Shown: positions 10,952 through 21,345, counted from the first letter of the stretch. The stretch is 64,000 nucleotides of DNA from Isoetes taiwanensis (GCA_021234155.1 JAJEKV010000017.1:3036885-3100884); one strand, 5' to 3'. Notes: generated by a model from the sequence alone, not told the origin. Translations and numbers: made by a program.

Positions 10952-11146
10952 TTATGCCTTTTGGATTAACTAATGCACCTGCAACCTTTTGTCACATGAT
11001 GGGTAGAGTTTTGAGACATTTTTGAGCAAGTTTGTTGTGGTTTTTCTGGATTGATATTTTGGTTTATAGCAAAAACGAGGCTGAGCACATGGATCATTTG
11101 CGCCAGGTGTTGAACACATTGCATGATCAAAAATCTCGATTAAACC

Positions 11147-11149
<3 letters not shown>

Positions 11150-11184
<35 letters not shown>
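11150..11184. repeat. Poly(A) tract
   Basis: About 35 consecutive A residues inside the decayed retroelement. It may mark an old insertion or an expanded slip tract. Confidence 0.9.
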
Positions 11185-11187
<3 letters not shown>

Positions 11188-11612
11188 AAATTGAGCATCT
11201 TAGACATGTAGTTTCTAAGCTAGCGATGCGTTATTGACAATTTTTATTTACCCAAGCGATATTTGTTTTTCAAAAAATTTCCTTGCGTTACTCCACAATT
11301 CAGGGAAATGGTTCTACAGGAATGCCACGAGGTATACGAATAACAGGTAATAGGTGTTTTTTAACACTCATGATTTGGTTTCAAAGTATTTTTATTGGAA
11401 AACTATAAGAAAAGATTTGCATTAGTAGAAAAATGTTTTGTGTGTAAGTAAACCAAAGATTCTCATGCCAAGGTACCAGCATTATTGATGGTGCTAAGTA
11501 TTCCCAAAAAACCTTTTTAGCATATCACTATGGACTTTGTTAGTGTTCCACAGAGCAGACAAGGTAATGATCAGGTTTGGACCATTGTGGACGATTCGTT
11601 TGAGTAAGTATA

Positions 11613-12756
11613 CAATCTTTATTACTTGCAAAAGGACATTAAAAGTTTGCACAATTATTTTTGAAAGAAGTATTTAGAGTCGAATGGAATGTGGGGCCTA
11701 ATAGCCGATCATTTGTAAGCTAATATCAATACCCTAAAATAACATATCATATTATCATTTGTAAGATAATACCCTATTTTAGATAATACCATGTTATCAT
11801 TCATAAAATAATACCCTGTTATCATATGTAGGATAATACTCATTTGTTCATTGGTGGGCATATGGAAATTATCATCTGCTTTGTACAACCTGTGCATAGT
11901 GCCCAATCCTTGAACATAGACAAAAGCATGCACTGCCATGGCCTGTTTTATGTTGATTTTTGTTGGGTCTGAGTTCTTAATTCCACTTTCTAGCAAGAGC
12001 CAAAAGGTACTTCTTGGACTCCGCCGTACAAGATTGTACTGCATCTACTATTGTAGATCTTATGGGACAATTGGCAAATATCAGAAACTTTGTATGTGTG
12101 GGCCATCTAGGAGCAATTAAAATCCATATGAAACAGGAAAGAAAAATTAATGAGCATGCATGGCAAAGCTTACAACGGAGGTGCTGATCAGATATACAAA
12201 CAAGGTGCATTTATTAGATAAAAATGTATAGTTGATCCATCTACAAGCTAAGGCCAACTCCAATTCTAGCTTTAATGAGCAGTTCTAGAATAATGACCAT
12301 CTAACTATAGGATACTTTAGCCATTTCTATATTTTGTGCTATTCAATAGCAAACATTTGAGAACAGATCGGATGAGGTTATGTTTAATAAAGAATCCTAA
12401 ATGCTAGGATAAATCTTTAAAAACCTGAATCACTTAAGTGTCAGAGCATGCAATAAGAATGTTAATAAACATGCACTATCACTATCTCAACATCATACTT
12501 GCACTATCCCAACAATATATTTGCACTATCCAAAACATGGCAAACCATCCACTATCCAAAACATGGAGAGTATGCAATGCACTAACACATGGTCACTCGT
12601 TGATTTTAGCAAGAAGTACACAGAGGAGTTGGTGCCATCACCTCACCAGCAGTCAACACAAAACTAAAAATAAAATAATGTTTTCCGTGCAAGTTGGGAT
12701 CTTCATCAAAGGTCACACATATATATATGACTAATCTAGCTCTATCTTTATTAATG
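11613..12756. other. Intergenic with AT-rich short tandem repeats
   Basis: From 11730 to 11850, units of about 30 bp like 'TTATCATTTGTAAGATAATACC' are repeated three to four times imperfectly. No gene was seen in the remainder. Confidence 0.5.
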
Positions 12757-13143
12757 GCTACTTTGGTATCAATTGCTTGGACATGTGATAAAGGTTTTAT
12801 TCCCTCGGACAAGATCAGTAAAGAATTTTTTATCTTTATTTCATTGGAGTCGGAGAATGGGAGGATAGAGACGATGGCGCAACTTGATTGTGGTGCGAAA
12901 GCCTGCTTCATGGATAGTATGTTCGCTACTAAGCACGCCATTCCTAGAAGCAGGGTCGAGCATCCAGCCTCTGTTATTGTGATTGATGGGCGTGAGATCT
13001 CTTCAGGCACAGTCACAGAATGTACGGCACCTCTTCACGTTTTGTTCGAGGGAGCTTCTAGTAGCATTTCCTTCAATCTCATTGCTAGCCCACATGCACC
13101 AGTAGTCTTGGGTCTGCCCTGGCTCGAGCTACATACAGATTGA
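12757..13143 (+). pseudogene. Chromovirus retropepsin-like protease
   Basis: M-A-Q-L-D-C-G-A-K-A-C-F-M-D-S aligns with the aspartic protease active site. The consensus D-S/T-G-A is D-C-G-A here. It is followed at the expected distance by V-V-L-G-L-P-W-L, the conserved ILGxxWL-type motif. The frame stops just after, at 13141-13143. Confidence 0.6.
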
Positions 13144-13149
13144 TTGGCG

Positions 13150-13630
13150 TACTAGATCCTTTCGGTTTGCTAGTTCGAGCTCTAGTTCCAGTTCATCTGT
13201 AGTTCAAGCCTCTGCACCAATATCTATTTCAGTCCATACAGTATCGTGGGCTCCTGATGCTGTCCTTGATGTTCCTGTTTCTGCTCCATGTTTTGATTCG
13301 ACTCTTGCTTCTACTCCAGTTCATGCCCTAGATTCTAATTATGTTTCTGATGATGTCCCAACTCCAGCTCCTGCTCTAGTTCCGGTTTCTGCTCTTGCTC
13401 TAGTTCTTGCTCCAGTCCCTGCCCCTGCTCCAGTTCTTGATCCAGTTCCTGCTCCAATTCCTGTCCCAGTTGCTCCTACTTCTGCTCCTATTCCTGCTCT
13501 CGCTCCTGTTCTTGATCCGCGACCTCAGCTTTGTATCTCGAAGATCTCTCTTCACAAGTTTATTAGATCTGGTAGGCAAGATCCCAGATCAGCATTTGCA
13601 ATCCAAGTCCATCCTTCGACGAGCTCTGCT
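13150..13630 (+). repeat. Pro/Ala/Val-rich coding linker with short repeats
   Basis: Degenerate GCTCC(A/T)GTTCCTGCT hexamer-type repeats would encode P-V-P-A-P runs between protease and RT. The segment is the left boundary of the 9-kb duplication (about 13365 matches 40706). Confidence 0.6.
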
Positions 13631-13636
13631 TCAGAA

Positions 13637-14391
13637 ATGTCTGCTCCTGTCCTTCCTGATAAGTACAAGGATTTTGGCGATGTTTTTGATAAGGTCAAAG
13701 CCAGCAAGCATCCGGAGCATCGTTCTTATGACTGCCCCATTGATCTTCAGCCAGGGACAACCCCGCCATTTGGCCCTATCTATGGCTTGTCGCCAACAGA
13801 ATTGGAGACTTTGTGGACCTACATCGAGGAGAAGCTTGCAAGTGGGTTTATTCGACATTCCCAATCACCCGCAGGAGCTGCCATCTTCTTTGTTTCCAGC
13901 AAGGATGGTTCTTTGCGGCTGGTTGTCGATTATCGCGGCCTCAATAAGACCATTGTGCGTAATCTACCTATCTTCCCTCTGATTCCAGAGTTACTTAAGC
14001 GGCTCCAAGGTGCACGATACTTCACGAAAATTGATCTTCGAGGTGCCTATAATCTTATTCGTATCAGGGAAGGTGATGAGTGGAAGACAGCCTTTCGAAC
14101 TTGGTATAGTCATTTTGAGTATACCGTTATGCCTTTCGGCCTTACCAATGCTCCAGCAGTCTTTCAGCACATGGCTAACGATGTTTTCCGAGAGTTTTTG
14201 GATCTTTTTGTTATCTCTATCTAGATGATATTCTGATTTATTCGAAGACTTTGGAGGAGCATGAAGATCATGTCAGGAAGGTCCTTCAGAAGCTACGGGA
14301 ACATGGACTTTATGCCAAGCTGGAGAAGTGTCGGTTCGAGCAGGACAATGTAGAGTTTCTGGGCTATCGCATCATGTCTTAGGGTGTTACC
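13637..14391 (+). pseudogene. Chromovirus reverse transcriptase
   Basis: From 13637 the frame gives [35 protein letters not shown] (motif A) and [10 protein letters not shown] frameshift at about 14220 moves the catalytic Y-L-D-D-I-L-I-Y-S to the next frame. An in-frame TAG follows near 14381 (I-M-S-stop-G-V). Lesions are few, so the copy is young or its consensus is imperfect. Confidence 0.85.
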
Positions 14392-15177
14392 ATGGATCTA
14401 GAGAAGGTCAGCACAGTTCTTGATTGGGAAACACCTTCCTCGGTTAAAGATGTACAGTGCTTCTTGGAGTTTGCCAATTTTTATCGCCGCTTCATCAACG
14501 ACTATTCAGAGATTGTCTTGCCTTTGACACGTCTCACCAAGAAGGATGTTCCTTTTAAGTGGACAATTGAAGCAGAATCAGCATTCATCACTCTGAAGCA
14601 TGCCTTTATAGTAGCACCTGTTCTTGCACACCCGGATCCTGTACGTCCCTATATTCTCGAAGCTGATGCATCAGATTTTGCTTTTGGCAACATCTTGTCG
14701 CAAGAGGAGGATGATCATGAGCTGCACCCGATCGCCTATCATTCCCGAAAGTTCCAGGCTGCAGAAATCAACTATCCTATTTACGATAAGGAACTCTTGG
14801 CGATTGTTGACTCTTTTCAGGAGTGGCGACGATTTCTTGAGGGTTCTCCTCATAAGGTGACTGTGTATACGGACCATCGCAATCTGGAGTATTTCCAGTC
14901 TGCTCGAGTTCTTAATCGTCGTCAGGCTCGGTGGCATACACAGGTGCTATCCCGCTTTGATTTCATCATCAAGTTTCGGTCTGGCACGCTTCAAGGGAAA
15001 CCAGATGCTCTTTCTCGTAGATCTTATTTCGAACCTAAGGCGGGGGAGCCAGCATTTGATCAACAATCACAGGTTATTCTAGGACCTGATCGTTTACAGC
15101 TCATGGCCATCACTTTGTTCGAAAGGCCTCATGATACATCCATTGTGGGAGTCTGTTCGAGCATCTCTTCCTTCTGA
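14392..15177 (+). pseudogene. Chromovirus RT thumb/RNase H
   Basis: Continues the pol frame after the TAG with F-L-E-F-A-N-F-Y-R-R-F-I and then RNase H: L-E-A-D-A-S-D-F-A-F-G (first Asp), Y-D-K-E-L-L-A-I (Glu) and Y-T-D-H-R-N-L (second Asp). It ends with the typical R-W-H-T-Q-V-L-S-R-F-D-F-I and G-K-P-D-A-L-S-R-R. All recognisable RNase H catalytic acids are present. Confidence 0.85.
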
Positions 15178-15904
15178 TCCATTGGCGCAGGACATAATAT
15201 CACAGCTTGGCTCAGCACCATCTTCCCGACAAATGAGGTTGGACTATGATCATTTTGAGGTTCGAGATGGACTTCTGTTTCATGATGGATTCCTGTATAT
15301 TCCGGATGGTGCCCCACGACTTTAAGTTCTGCAGTCCTGTCATGATTCTCCTCTCGCCGGCCATTTTGGCATTGCCAAGACTCTGGAACTTATTGCTCGA
15401 GATTATTAGTGGCCAGGTCTCCGCTGCACTGTTGAGACTTTTGTACGCTCATGTGATATTTGCTGTCGTGCAAAAGCTCCCAAGCACCGCCCACATGGTC
15501 TGCTTCAGCCTTTACCAGTTCCAGTCGGTCCTTGGAAGAGTATGTCGGTGGATTTTATTCTCGAGCTTCCTTCCTCCCAGGGCCATGATGCCATCCTTGT
15601 TGTTGTTGACCGTTTTTCCAAGATGGCACATTTCATTCCTTGCAGCACTTCTGTCTCCAGTGAAGCCACAGCGGTTCTCTTGCTTCGAGAGGTGGTTCGA
15701 CTCCATGGCTTACTAGATAACATTGTCAGTGACTGCAACCCTCAGTTTGTAGCTAGCTTTTGGAAGCGTCTATTGCAACTCTTGCATGTGGAACGTTCGC
15801 TCTCTTCCAGACATCACCCGGATACCAATGGGCAGGTGGAGCGCACTAATCAAACACTTGAGCAGTATTTGTGATGCTTCATCAATTATCAGCAGGATGA
15901 CTGG
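15178..15904 (+). pseudogene. Chromovirus integrase, N-terminal and core domains
   Basis: The H2C2 zinc finger (H-D-S-P-L-A-G-H-F-G then C-D-I-C) lies at about 15338-15470, with an in-frame stop in its middle at 15406-15408 (D-Y-stop-W). The core lies at 15542-15874: S-V-D-F-I (first Asp), V-S-D-C-N-P-Q-F (second Asp; SDRG-type motifs are usual) and H-H-P-D-T-N-G-Q-V-E-R-T-N (catalytic Glu). A TGA follows Q-Y-L at 15872-15874, and the coding sequence is then interrupted by a TIR element at 15913. Confidence 0.85.
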
Positions 15905-16150
15905 GTTGATTGCATAGTTACCAAATACGGATACGAAATACGATACGGCGTGCCAAAAAAAAAACAACTACAAAATACAAAATACGGATACGAAAAATAC
16001 GGCAAAGTACTCAAAACGAACAGAACTGTGCTTCTAAGAATGAACAATATATTTTGTACGTGAGATTCCAAATATATTATAGATTAGGCTTTAAAACATA
16101 TAGAAATGTTCAAATAAAACACAAGTTTAAGTTATATGAAAATATCATAG

Positions 16151-16357
16151 AATATAGTTTTAAAAGATACCTCTGCTGAAATTGTTATAAGAACATGTGG
16201 AAAAGTATGTGAAGGGTTAGGGCTAGAGCAACAGCTAATGTCAGGAATTTTAGCGGAGCTTGAGGAGGTTTGGCAAGAAAGTCTATTGGAGCTAAAACCT
16301 GAGCAAAATTGTGTGCTTGTGATGAGCACACAAAAGCACAGCATATGGATTGTGTAG
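16151..16357 (+). pseudogene. TFIIA large-subunit-like N-terminal fragment (captured)
   Basis: The open frame 16151-16354 gives a helical segment whose spacing matches the N-terminus of TFIIA alpha/beta without gaps: K-V-x-E, eleven residues, then (I/V)-L-(A/S)-E-L-x-x-(V/I)-W. In this family the segment forms part of the four-helix bundle with the gamma subunit, and a Gln/Pro-rich linker follows it. A Gln-rich ORF starts here at 16309 in the next frame. The acidic C-terminal TFIIA domain was not seen. TAG ends the frame at 16355-16357. The family call comes from motif spacing and memory only. Confidence 0.45.
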
Positions 16358-17139
16358 AGCGGTATCAAAAGCAAGATATGGTAGAATTTAACACACACCA
16401 ACAGAATTTTTGTCGGTTTATGCAAGGAAATGGAAATTTGAGGCCCGAATATCCCCAGCAACAAGAGGGCTGTTCTTATCAGGCAAGCAACTAATTACAA
16501 AGCTGCACCTATGCAGAGCAATGTTAGAACGAAAATATGGTAGAACATGATCCAAAACAAAGTATGGTAGAATTTGGTCCAAACCAACAAAACCTTGATG
16601 GGTATATGCAAGAAAATGAAGATTTGGTACCGCAGTATCTCCAGCAACAAGAGGGTTCTTATCAGTCTGGAGATTTGCAAGCCCAACCAGGGGATGACTC
16701 TAGCACAACGGCTATAAGGGGTCGTAATATGGGCTACACAGAGGCGTTGTCGAATGAAAATATGGTAGAATTTGATCCCAACCAACAAAATCTTCATGGG
16801 TATTTACAAGGAAATGGGGATTTTCAACCCTTGTATCTCCAGCAGCAAGATGGCTCCGGCATAACGAGTGACCACGAATTACAGAGAGATGGAGATTTGC
16901 AAACTCGGTCTCACCAAGGTATGATGGTTAATCAAGGTATGATGATTATCATGCTCCAACAGGCTATGTGTGCAGGATGGCGGTCAAAAGCAGTGAGATA
17001 TGAGTCATGTGCAGTTGCCGAAACTGTTTATCTTCACCCTTCTTCTTCAGTTCATAAAACTGCCCCAGATTATCTTGTTTACAATGGGCTTATTACAACC
17101 TCCAAGCCTTACCTTTTTGCCCTTATAGTGGAACTGTAA
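16309..17139 (+). pseudogene. Gln-rich repeat protein inside the TIR element
   Basis: One frame with in-frame stops at 16492 and near 16525, then open from 16537 to 17139 (200 residues). It holds three copies of a roughly 60-75-residue repeat with the core M-V-E-F-x-P-N-Q-Q-N-L-x-G-Y followed by Y-L-Q-Q-Q-E-G-S. The Gln/Asn-rich composition recalls the low-complexity linker of transcription factors and would suit the TFIIA-like piece upstream. The C-terminal 60 residues have no recognised domain. Copy 2 (43451-44281) keeps nearly the same residues. Confidence 0.4.
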
Positions 17140-17612
17140 AAAACAGTGAAACTAAGAATCCATTGAAACTTAAAAAACTGAAACTCAGTGACTGATTTGG
17201 ATTCCAAATCCGACCTCTTTTATTCTGAGTATTCTCTGATACGCTCAAATCCGACCTCTCAGGACTCAAATCCGACCTTAAATCCGACCTCTCAGCTCAG
17301 GGCTCTGGCTGGTCGTGAATGCTCAGAGAAGAACTTTAGCTTGCACTAAATATTGTCGCACTATCAGCCGCACTAGAAATGAGGCGCCGCAATCGCTCCA
17401 TGCCATGGTTCTTCGGTCTGTGTTATTAGCAGGTCAGGTGATTTAAGTCAAAACGGCGTTAAAAAACGGTTGATACGGCGTATTTCAAAAAAACATCGGC
17501 GTATTTGGCTTACGTTTTTGCAAGGTACCGTTGTCCGTATTTTATACAATTTTTTTTCAAAATCCATATTTTCTGTATTATACGTAAAATACGGCCGTTT
17601 TTGGTAACTATG

Positions 17613-18340
17613 GTTAATTGGCTACCGCTGGCAAAATTTGCTTACAATAATTCTGTCCATGCCTCCACAGGCCAGACTCCGTTCTTTATTAATTTCGGCA
17701 TGCATCCCCGTTGGTCTTTCATTTGCTCTGGATGTGTCCCGTCGCCCGGTCAAGAAAACGGGCTCGAGGCTCGCGATGTTCGGGATGATCTTCAGCACCA
17801 TCTTCTACAGGCTCAAGCACGTTATCGTTATCATGCAGATCAGCATCGTTAGGACGCTCCTCATTTTGCAGTTGGTGATCTTGTTTGGCTCTTGCGTCGG
17901 GATTTGCCGACAGCTCGCCCTTGTAACAAGCTCGACTACCGGCGCTTAGGTCCCTATCGGATCATTGACGAGTTTGATGATGCTGCTTCCCGTCTTGAGC
18001 TTCCGCCATCAGTTCGGTTTCACCCAGTATTCCATGTATCTTTGTTGGAACCCTATATGGCGAATCCATTACCAGATAGAGTATCTCCACCTCCACCACC
18101 AGTCGAGATTGATGATCATGAGGAGTTCAAGGTTCGAGAGATTCTGGACTCCAAGTTTCTTCGTCGACGATTGTATTACTTTGTCGATTGGGAAGGTTAC
18201 TCGCCAAGTGAGAGAACCTGGGAGCCTGCCGAGAATCTGACTAATGCGTCTGACAAAATTGTGGAGTTTCACCGATGTTACCCGAACAAGCCAAGTTTGA
18301 GTACTCCGGCCCTAGCTCCGAGGACTCGTTAAGCCATCGT
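17613..18340 (+). pseudogene. Chromovirus integrase C-terminus and chromodomain
   Basis: Resumes after the TIR element with W-L-P-L-A-K-F-A-Y-N-N-S-V-H and T-G-Q-T-P-F-F, then a GPY/F-type region (L-G-P-Y-R-I-I). The chromodomain reaches the stop at 18332: [19 protein letters not shown] and W-E-P-A-E-N-L. The aromatic cage residues (Y/F, W, W) are present. Chromodomains of this type guide integration to marked heterochromatin. Frameshifts lie between 17750 and 17890. Confidence 0.85.
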
Positions 18341-18353
18341 GGGAGGGGATCTT
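18341..18353 (+). promoter_or_regulatory. Polypurine tract of chromovirus copy 1
   Basis: GGGAGGGGAT immediately precedes the 3' LTR start TGTGGCGACC. Copy 2 has the cleaner AGGAGGGGGATGG at 45487-45499. It primes plus-strand DNA synthesis. Confidence 0.7.
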
Positions 18354-18448
18354 TGTGGCGACCATACGGATATTCGTATCATACGATCATTATACTCGTA
18401 TGTACAAAAGATGGTCGTCACACATATGCAAAAAGGTAGTTGCACAAG

Positions 18449-18522
18449 ACAGGGTTTGAACTCGCAACCTTCCAGTTGTGAGTCACACACCCTTGCCAAG
18501 TGTGCTACCAATATTTATTAAA
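18449..18522 (-). other. tRNA-Met-like relic in the LTR
   Basis: Read on the minus strand: a D-arm-like TTGGTAGCACACTTGG, then GACTCACAACTGGAAGG, then a T-arm/B-box-like GCGAGTTCAAACCCTG. The anticodon-to-T-arm part resembles elongator tRNA-Met, but the anticodon reads CAC where CAT would be expected. The acceptor stem does not pair well, so it is not a functional tRNA. It may be a SINE-type remnant. Confidence 0.4.
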
Positions 18523-18853
18523 GACATTCCTTCACGTCTTTCTCATATGTGGGACTATCTCCAGGAAGTTCTAGAATCCCACGTTGAAGGGGGATATCTA
18601 TATCGGATCGGATACGTTCTGATCAAGGCCCGCGAATAACGAACGGTAAAGGCAGCTCTCTCTCACGGCCCGGCAACCCAGCTTCCGTCTGCGTCCCTGG
18701 ATTGCTGTTGCATATTCAGCTCCCGTTGCAGCTGCTACCGCTGTTTTTTTAATTTACCCCATCAGTCAGGGAAATTCTAGAACCTAAATGCATGCGCGAC
18801 ACTTGGCGCGATCTCATCCATTGGAGTGGCGCGATCCTGACCGTCGGCTTAGA

Positions 18854-18860
18854 TATATAA
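18854..18860 (+). promoter_or_regulatory. TATA box of chromovirus LTR
   Basis: TATATAA, conserved at 45792-45798. It is the likely core promoter for retroelement transcription. Confidence 0.55.
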
Positions 18861-19057
18861 GGAGGCACCTCCTTCTTGTCGAACCATTCCGGTTCAACGC
18901 CAGTCTTGAGCCTTCTAGGCATCTGTCTCGTGTTCCTGCTTGCCTTCGGGCCATTGTATTGTTGATTCCTGTTTATATATCAGATTCTTTGCCGATCTTG
19001 GCGTATTTCTTCCGTATTTCTTGCGTATTTTCCTTGTTTTCGAGTAGGTTCATGACA

Positions 19058-20575
19058 ATTGTCTTGCATCGCATAGAGTGCCTTCCAACTAGTTGTGGCT
19101 CGTAATTGAATCGAATTGTCCTAGTTCATGGCAGACGAGAACTCCACCCCCAAATATTTGTAAGTATGTACTACTTCGACATTTTGGTCACGATAAGTGA
19201 GGGTTGGGGCCCTTGGTTGGCGTGCAGACGATATGAGGACCACCTTGGTCTTGACCAAGTTGAGTGCATGTCAGTCACCTGGCAAAATATGTTCAGGGCA
19301 TCGAGATGGCATTGCATATCTGCCTGAATATGAGCCAGGAAGTCCACATCATCAACATAGATCAATTGCCTGGCGATCTGGTGTAGTAGTTGAGCTTTAT
19401 TGCCTCCATTGTCAGTAAGCCATCTCTCTAACTAATCAATGTATAGGTCAAACAATGTAGGAGAGAGAGGGCATCCCTGGTGGACTCCGATACTGCTCTC
19501 GAATGATTGGCCTACTGGTTGCAGCTGGCATAAAGCATGTCTCATATAACCTATAAATCGCGTTCTGCAGTTCCGCAGGGACCACTAGCTGTTGCAATCT
19601 TGTCCACAGCTTTTCCCAAGGCACAGTGTCAAAAGCCTTGGCGAAGTCAACGATCCTTGCCAACGGTCCTTGCAGCGTGAAGATGTGATCAATGGTTGAG
19701 TGCCTCAGCCTGAATCCTATCTGCGTGAGTGCGGAGTGCCCGCGCCTATCTTGTCAACTGCTCGAGTATCCTGGTGAGGAGCTTTGCAAACATTGAGCTA
19801 ATCATGATGATTTAGTAATTGGCTGGGCAGTGTGGGTCTCCTACCTTGTAGATTGGGACAATCCTACTAGTGGTCCACTGCCGGGGGAAACCTTCCCGCA
19901 ATGCCCTGTTGAACATGGCGGTTAGTACTGTTGCTATGGATGGTCCCACCCACTTGAGTAACTTCGCCTGCATGCCATCCAGGTCTGGCGCTTTTCCATT
20001 GGCTAGACGTTATAGCCCCTGCTCAGGGATGATACTTCATGTGGGCAATACTGGCCTCCTAAGCACTCTTTGCCAGAAGGTCTTGGGATGACATTTCAGG
20101 AGGAAGAATATTTCACGTTGATGGGCCGCAATGTACCTCACCTTCCTAACCTTAAGGAAAGTGTGGTATTGCCTAACCGCGTCCGGATGTAGAGCAGGGT
20201 CTGTGACTTGGCGGAGCCAGTGTTTGTATTCCTTGCACTCAGCATCAAACCACTGGCTATGCGGTAAGGTCGTGGCTCTCGAGGTTCGGTTTGGGGGAGG
20301 GCTTCTCCCAAAACATCTGGCTTTTGTGCATCCCTGACTGTGACGATGACCACCCCGGGGCGGTCAGAGTGCTGGGTTCCATGGTGGCTTGCCCTAACAA
20401 TATGTACGGGCATGTGGAATGTCATCGGCCCCGAATGCGTAATGCGGAGCGGTTGATGAGGTGCTCTCCTGCCTCTTCTGCCAGGCCACGCACCATCACA
20501 TTGTGGTTCATGCATCTCTACTCCTGGATCTCTGAGATGGCCAAATGTGATTCTGTGAACTATGCTCCTTCTACT
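19058..20575 (-). pseudogene. LINE copy 1: RT and ORF1 C-terminal region
   Basis: A minus-strand LINE whose 3' end abuts the chromovirus LTR. RT motifs are V-D-F-A-K-A-F-D-T-V-P-W-E-K-L-W (motif A, 19575-19650), an F-E-S-S-I-G-V-type motif B in shifted frames and Y-V-D-D-V-D-F (motif C, about 19345-19365). Further 5' (20138-20515) is an RNA-binding-like ORF1 tail with R-P-G-V-V-I-V-T-V. No APE endonuclease lies between ORF1 and RT, so this family copy is internally deleted. A gap at about 19648 (relative to copy 2) removes a CAG-containing stretch. Confidence 0.7.
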
Positions 20576-21345
20576 TGAAATCTTATGATACTAGTTTAAG
20601 AGAAGTCTTAAACGTCAGCAGTCCGTATTTAATATGGAGTTGTAGCCTCTACTTACTCCCTTGTGGGAATGAGCTTATGCTTGTTCTCTTGGATGGCTCG
20701 TGAGTCTTTGGTGAGGTAGGCTAATGGTATTGGTATGGGACAATACCATATGCCCTGCCGACAACCCGAAAGTGAGTATCCATTGTGGAGCCGATGCAAG
20801 TGCTACCCAAGGGAGTTTTATGTAGGGCATGATATTAGATGCGCGTGGCTTGTCTAGATAAGAACGAGAGGTGCTTGTTAGGTAAAGCTTGTCGCTGATA
20901 TGGGACAGTGGCATGCGGAACCAACAGTCGAGTAGCCTGCGTCCTTATAATGCCCGGGTTTCTCCCCACGACCTTTGGATCCACCGGTAGCGAAGGTTCT
21001 AGGCGGCCCGTCTTGTCTAGATATGGCGGGGTGTATCTGCTTGGCAGATGCTATGGTGCGTGCGGTGGATTCCATATGTGTGTTCTTGCAGTCCGTCAGT
21101 CGTTGCTTCATGTTGACATTACCAAATAACTCTTATGCATGTTACTAACATATGGAAGCTTGTGCAGGCTGTTTGATAGCTGGTGGAGCTTACATGTGCA
21201 TTTAGTTATCTAGTATTGTCATCTTGTTATCTGTATACGTGGTTTTCATGTATATAGCCTCGTGGGAGGCAGTACTTGTTCTGTGTACTCTGATGGTTGG
21301 ATGTAAATACAAATCGGAATTTTTGGTACTAAAATTTTGGTTCGT
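20576..21345. other. Unclassified insert between LINE segments
   Basis: About 770 bp separate ORF1 C-terminal and N-terminal LINE sequence. It is also present in copy 2 (47519-48286) but absent from the LINE at 58.7-61.5 kb. No domain or clear terminal repeats were found. Several differences between the two copies lie at CAG/CTG sites (around 20755 and 20945). Confidence 0.5.

Larger units (their letters stand above)
10206..11612 (+). mobile_element. Decayed Ty3/gypsy retrotransposon fragment
   Basis: Ordered remnants of one pol gene: protease (10227-10475), reverse transcriptase (10577-11100) and integrase core (11503-11612). The last reads approximately T-M-D-F-V-S-V-P-Q-S-R-Q-G, matching the first catalytic Asp region of integrases. 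A poly(A) tract at 11150-11184 interrupts the middle. No LTRs were found. It is a different family from the chromovirus at 12.7 kb, with a closer match to 'S-P-Y-G-V-P-V-L-L-V' type RTs. Confidence 0.75.
15913..17612 (+). mobile_element. TIR element in integrase, carrying TFIIA-like and Gln-rich coding
   Basis: The ends are CATAGTTACCAAA and the complement TTTGGTAACTATG. They are followed internally by many ATACGG/CGTATTT subterminal repeats. Flanks GTTGATTG (15905-15912) and GTTAATTG (17613-17620) form an 8-bp target duplication with one mismatch (9 bp if the shared G is counted). Outside the element the integrase resumes with W-L-P-L-A-K-F-A-Y-N. The length and duplication fit Mutator-like or hAT-like non-autonomous elements. 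The interior contains gene-derived coding (separate entries). An essentially identical insertion occurs at 43054-44754. Confidence 0.8.
12757..19057 (+). mobile_element. Chromovirus (Ty3/gypsy with chromodomain), copy 1, 5'-truncated
   Basis: Order on the plus strand: protease, Pro/Ala-rich linker, RT, RNase H, H2C2 zinc finger, integrase core, [TIR element], integrase C-terminus, chromodomain, polypurine tract and 3' LTR. This order (integrase after RNase H, chromodomain last) defines chromoviruses. No 5' LTR or gag was found. A partial copy with the same nested insertion is at 40706-45984. Protein similarity looks closer to the Tcn1-like chromoviruses of seed-free plants than to CRM/Tekay, but that is an impression and not a search result. 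Confidence 0.85.
18354..19057 (+). repeat. 3' LTR of chromovirus copy 1
   Basis: Starts TGTGGCGACC after the polypurine tract and ends ...TTCATGACA where LINE sequence begins, keeping the TG...CA convention. It contains an inverted repeat of GACGACCAT/ATGGTCGTC near its start, a tRNA-like relic on the minus strand, and a TATATAA box at 18854-18860 followed by a C/T-rich leader. The 45500-45984 copy lacks about 200 bp (18566-18774) between two TTCTAGAA repeats. Confidence 0.7.

Noticed and set aside
13407-13982. 191-residue ORF overlapping the RT start
   Set aside because: Out-of-frame shadow of the Pro-rich linker and RT. The other frame carries the RT motifs.
20576-21345. 770-bp insert as a solo LTR
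   Set aside because: No TG...CA termini or flanking duplication could be identified at its edges.
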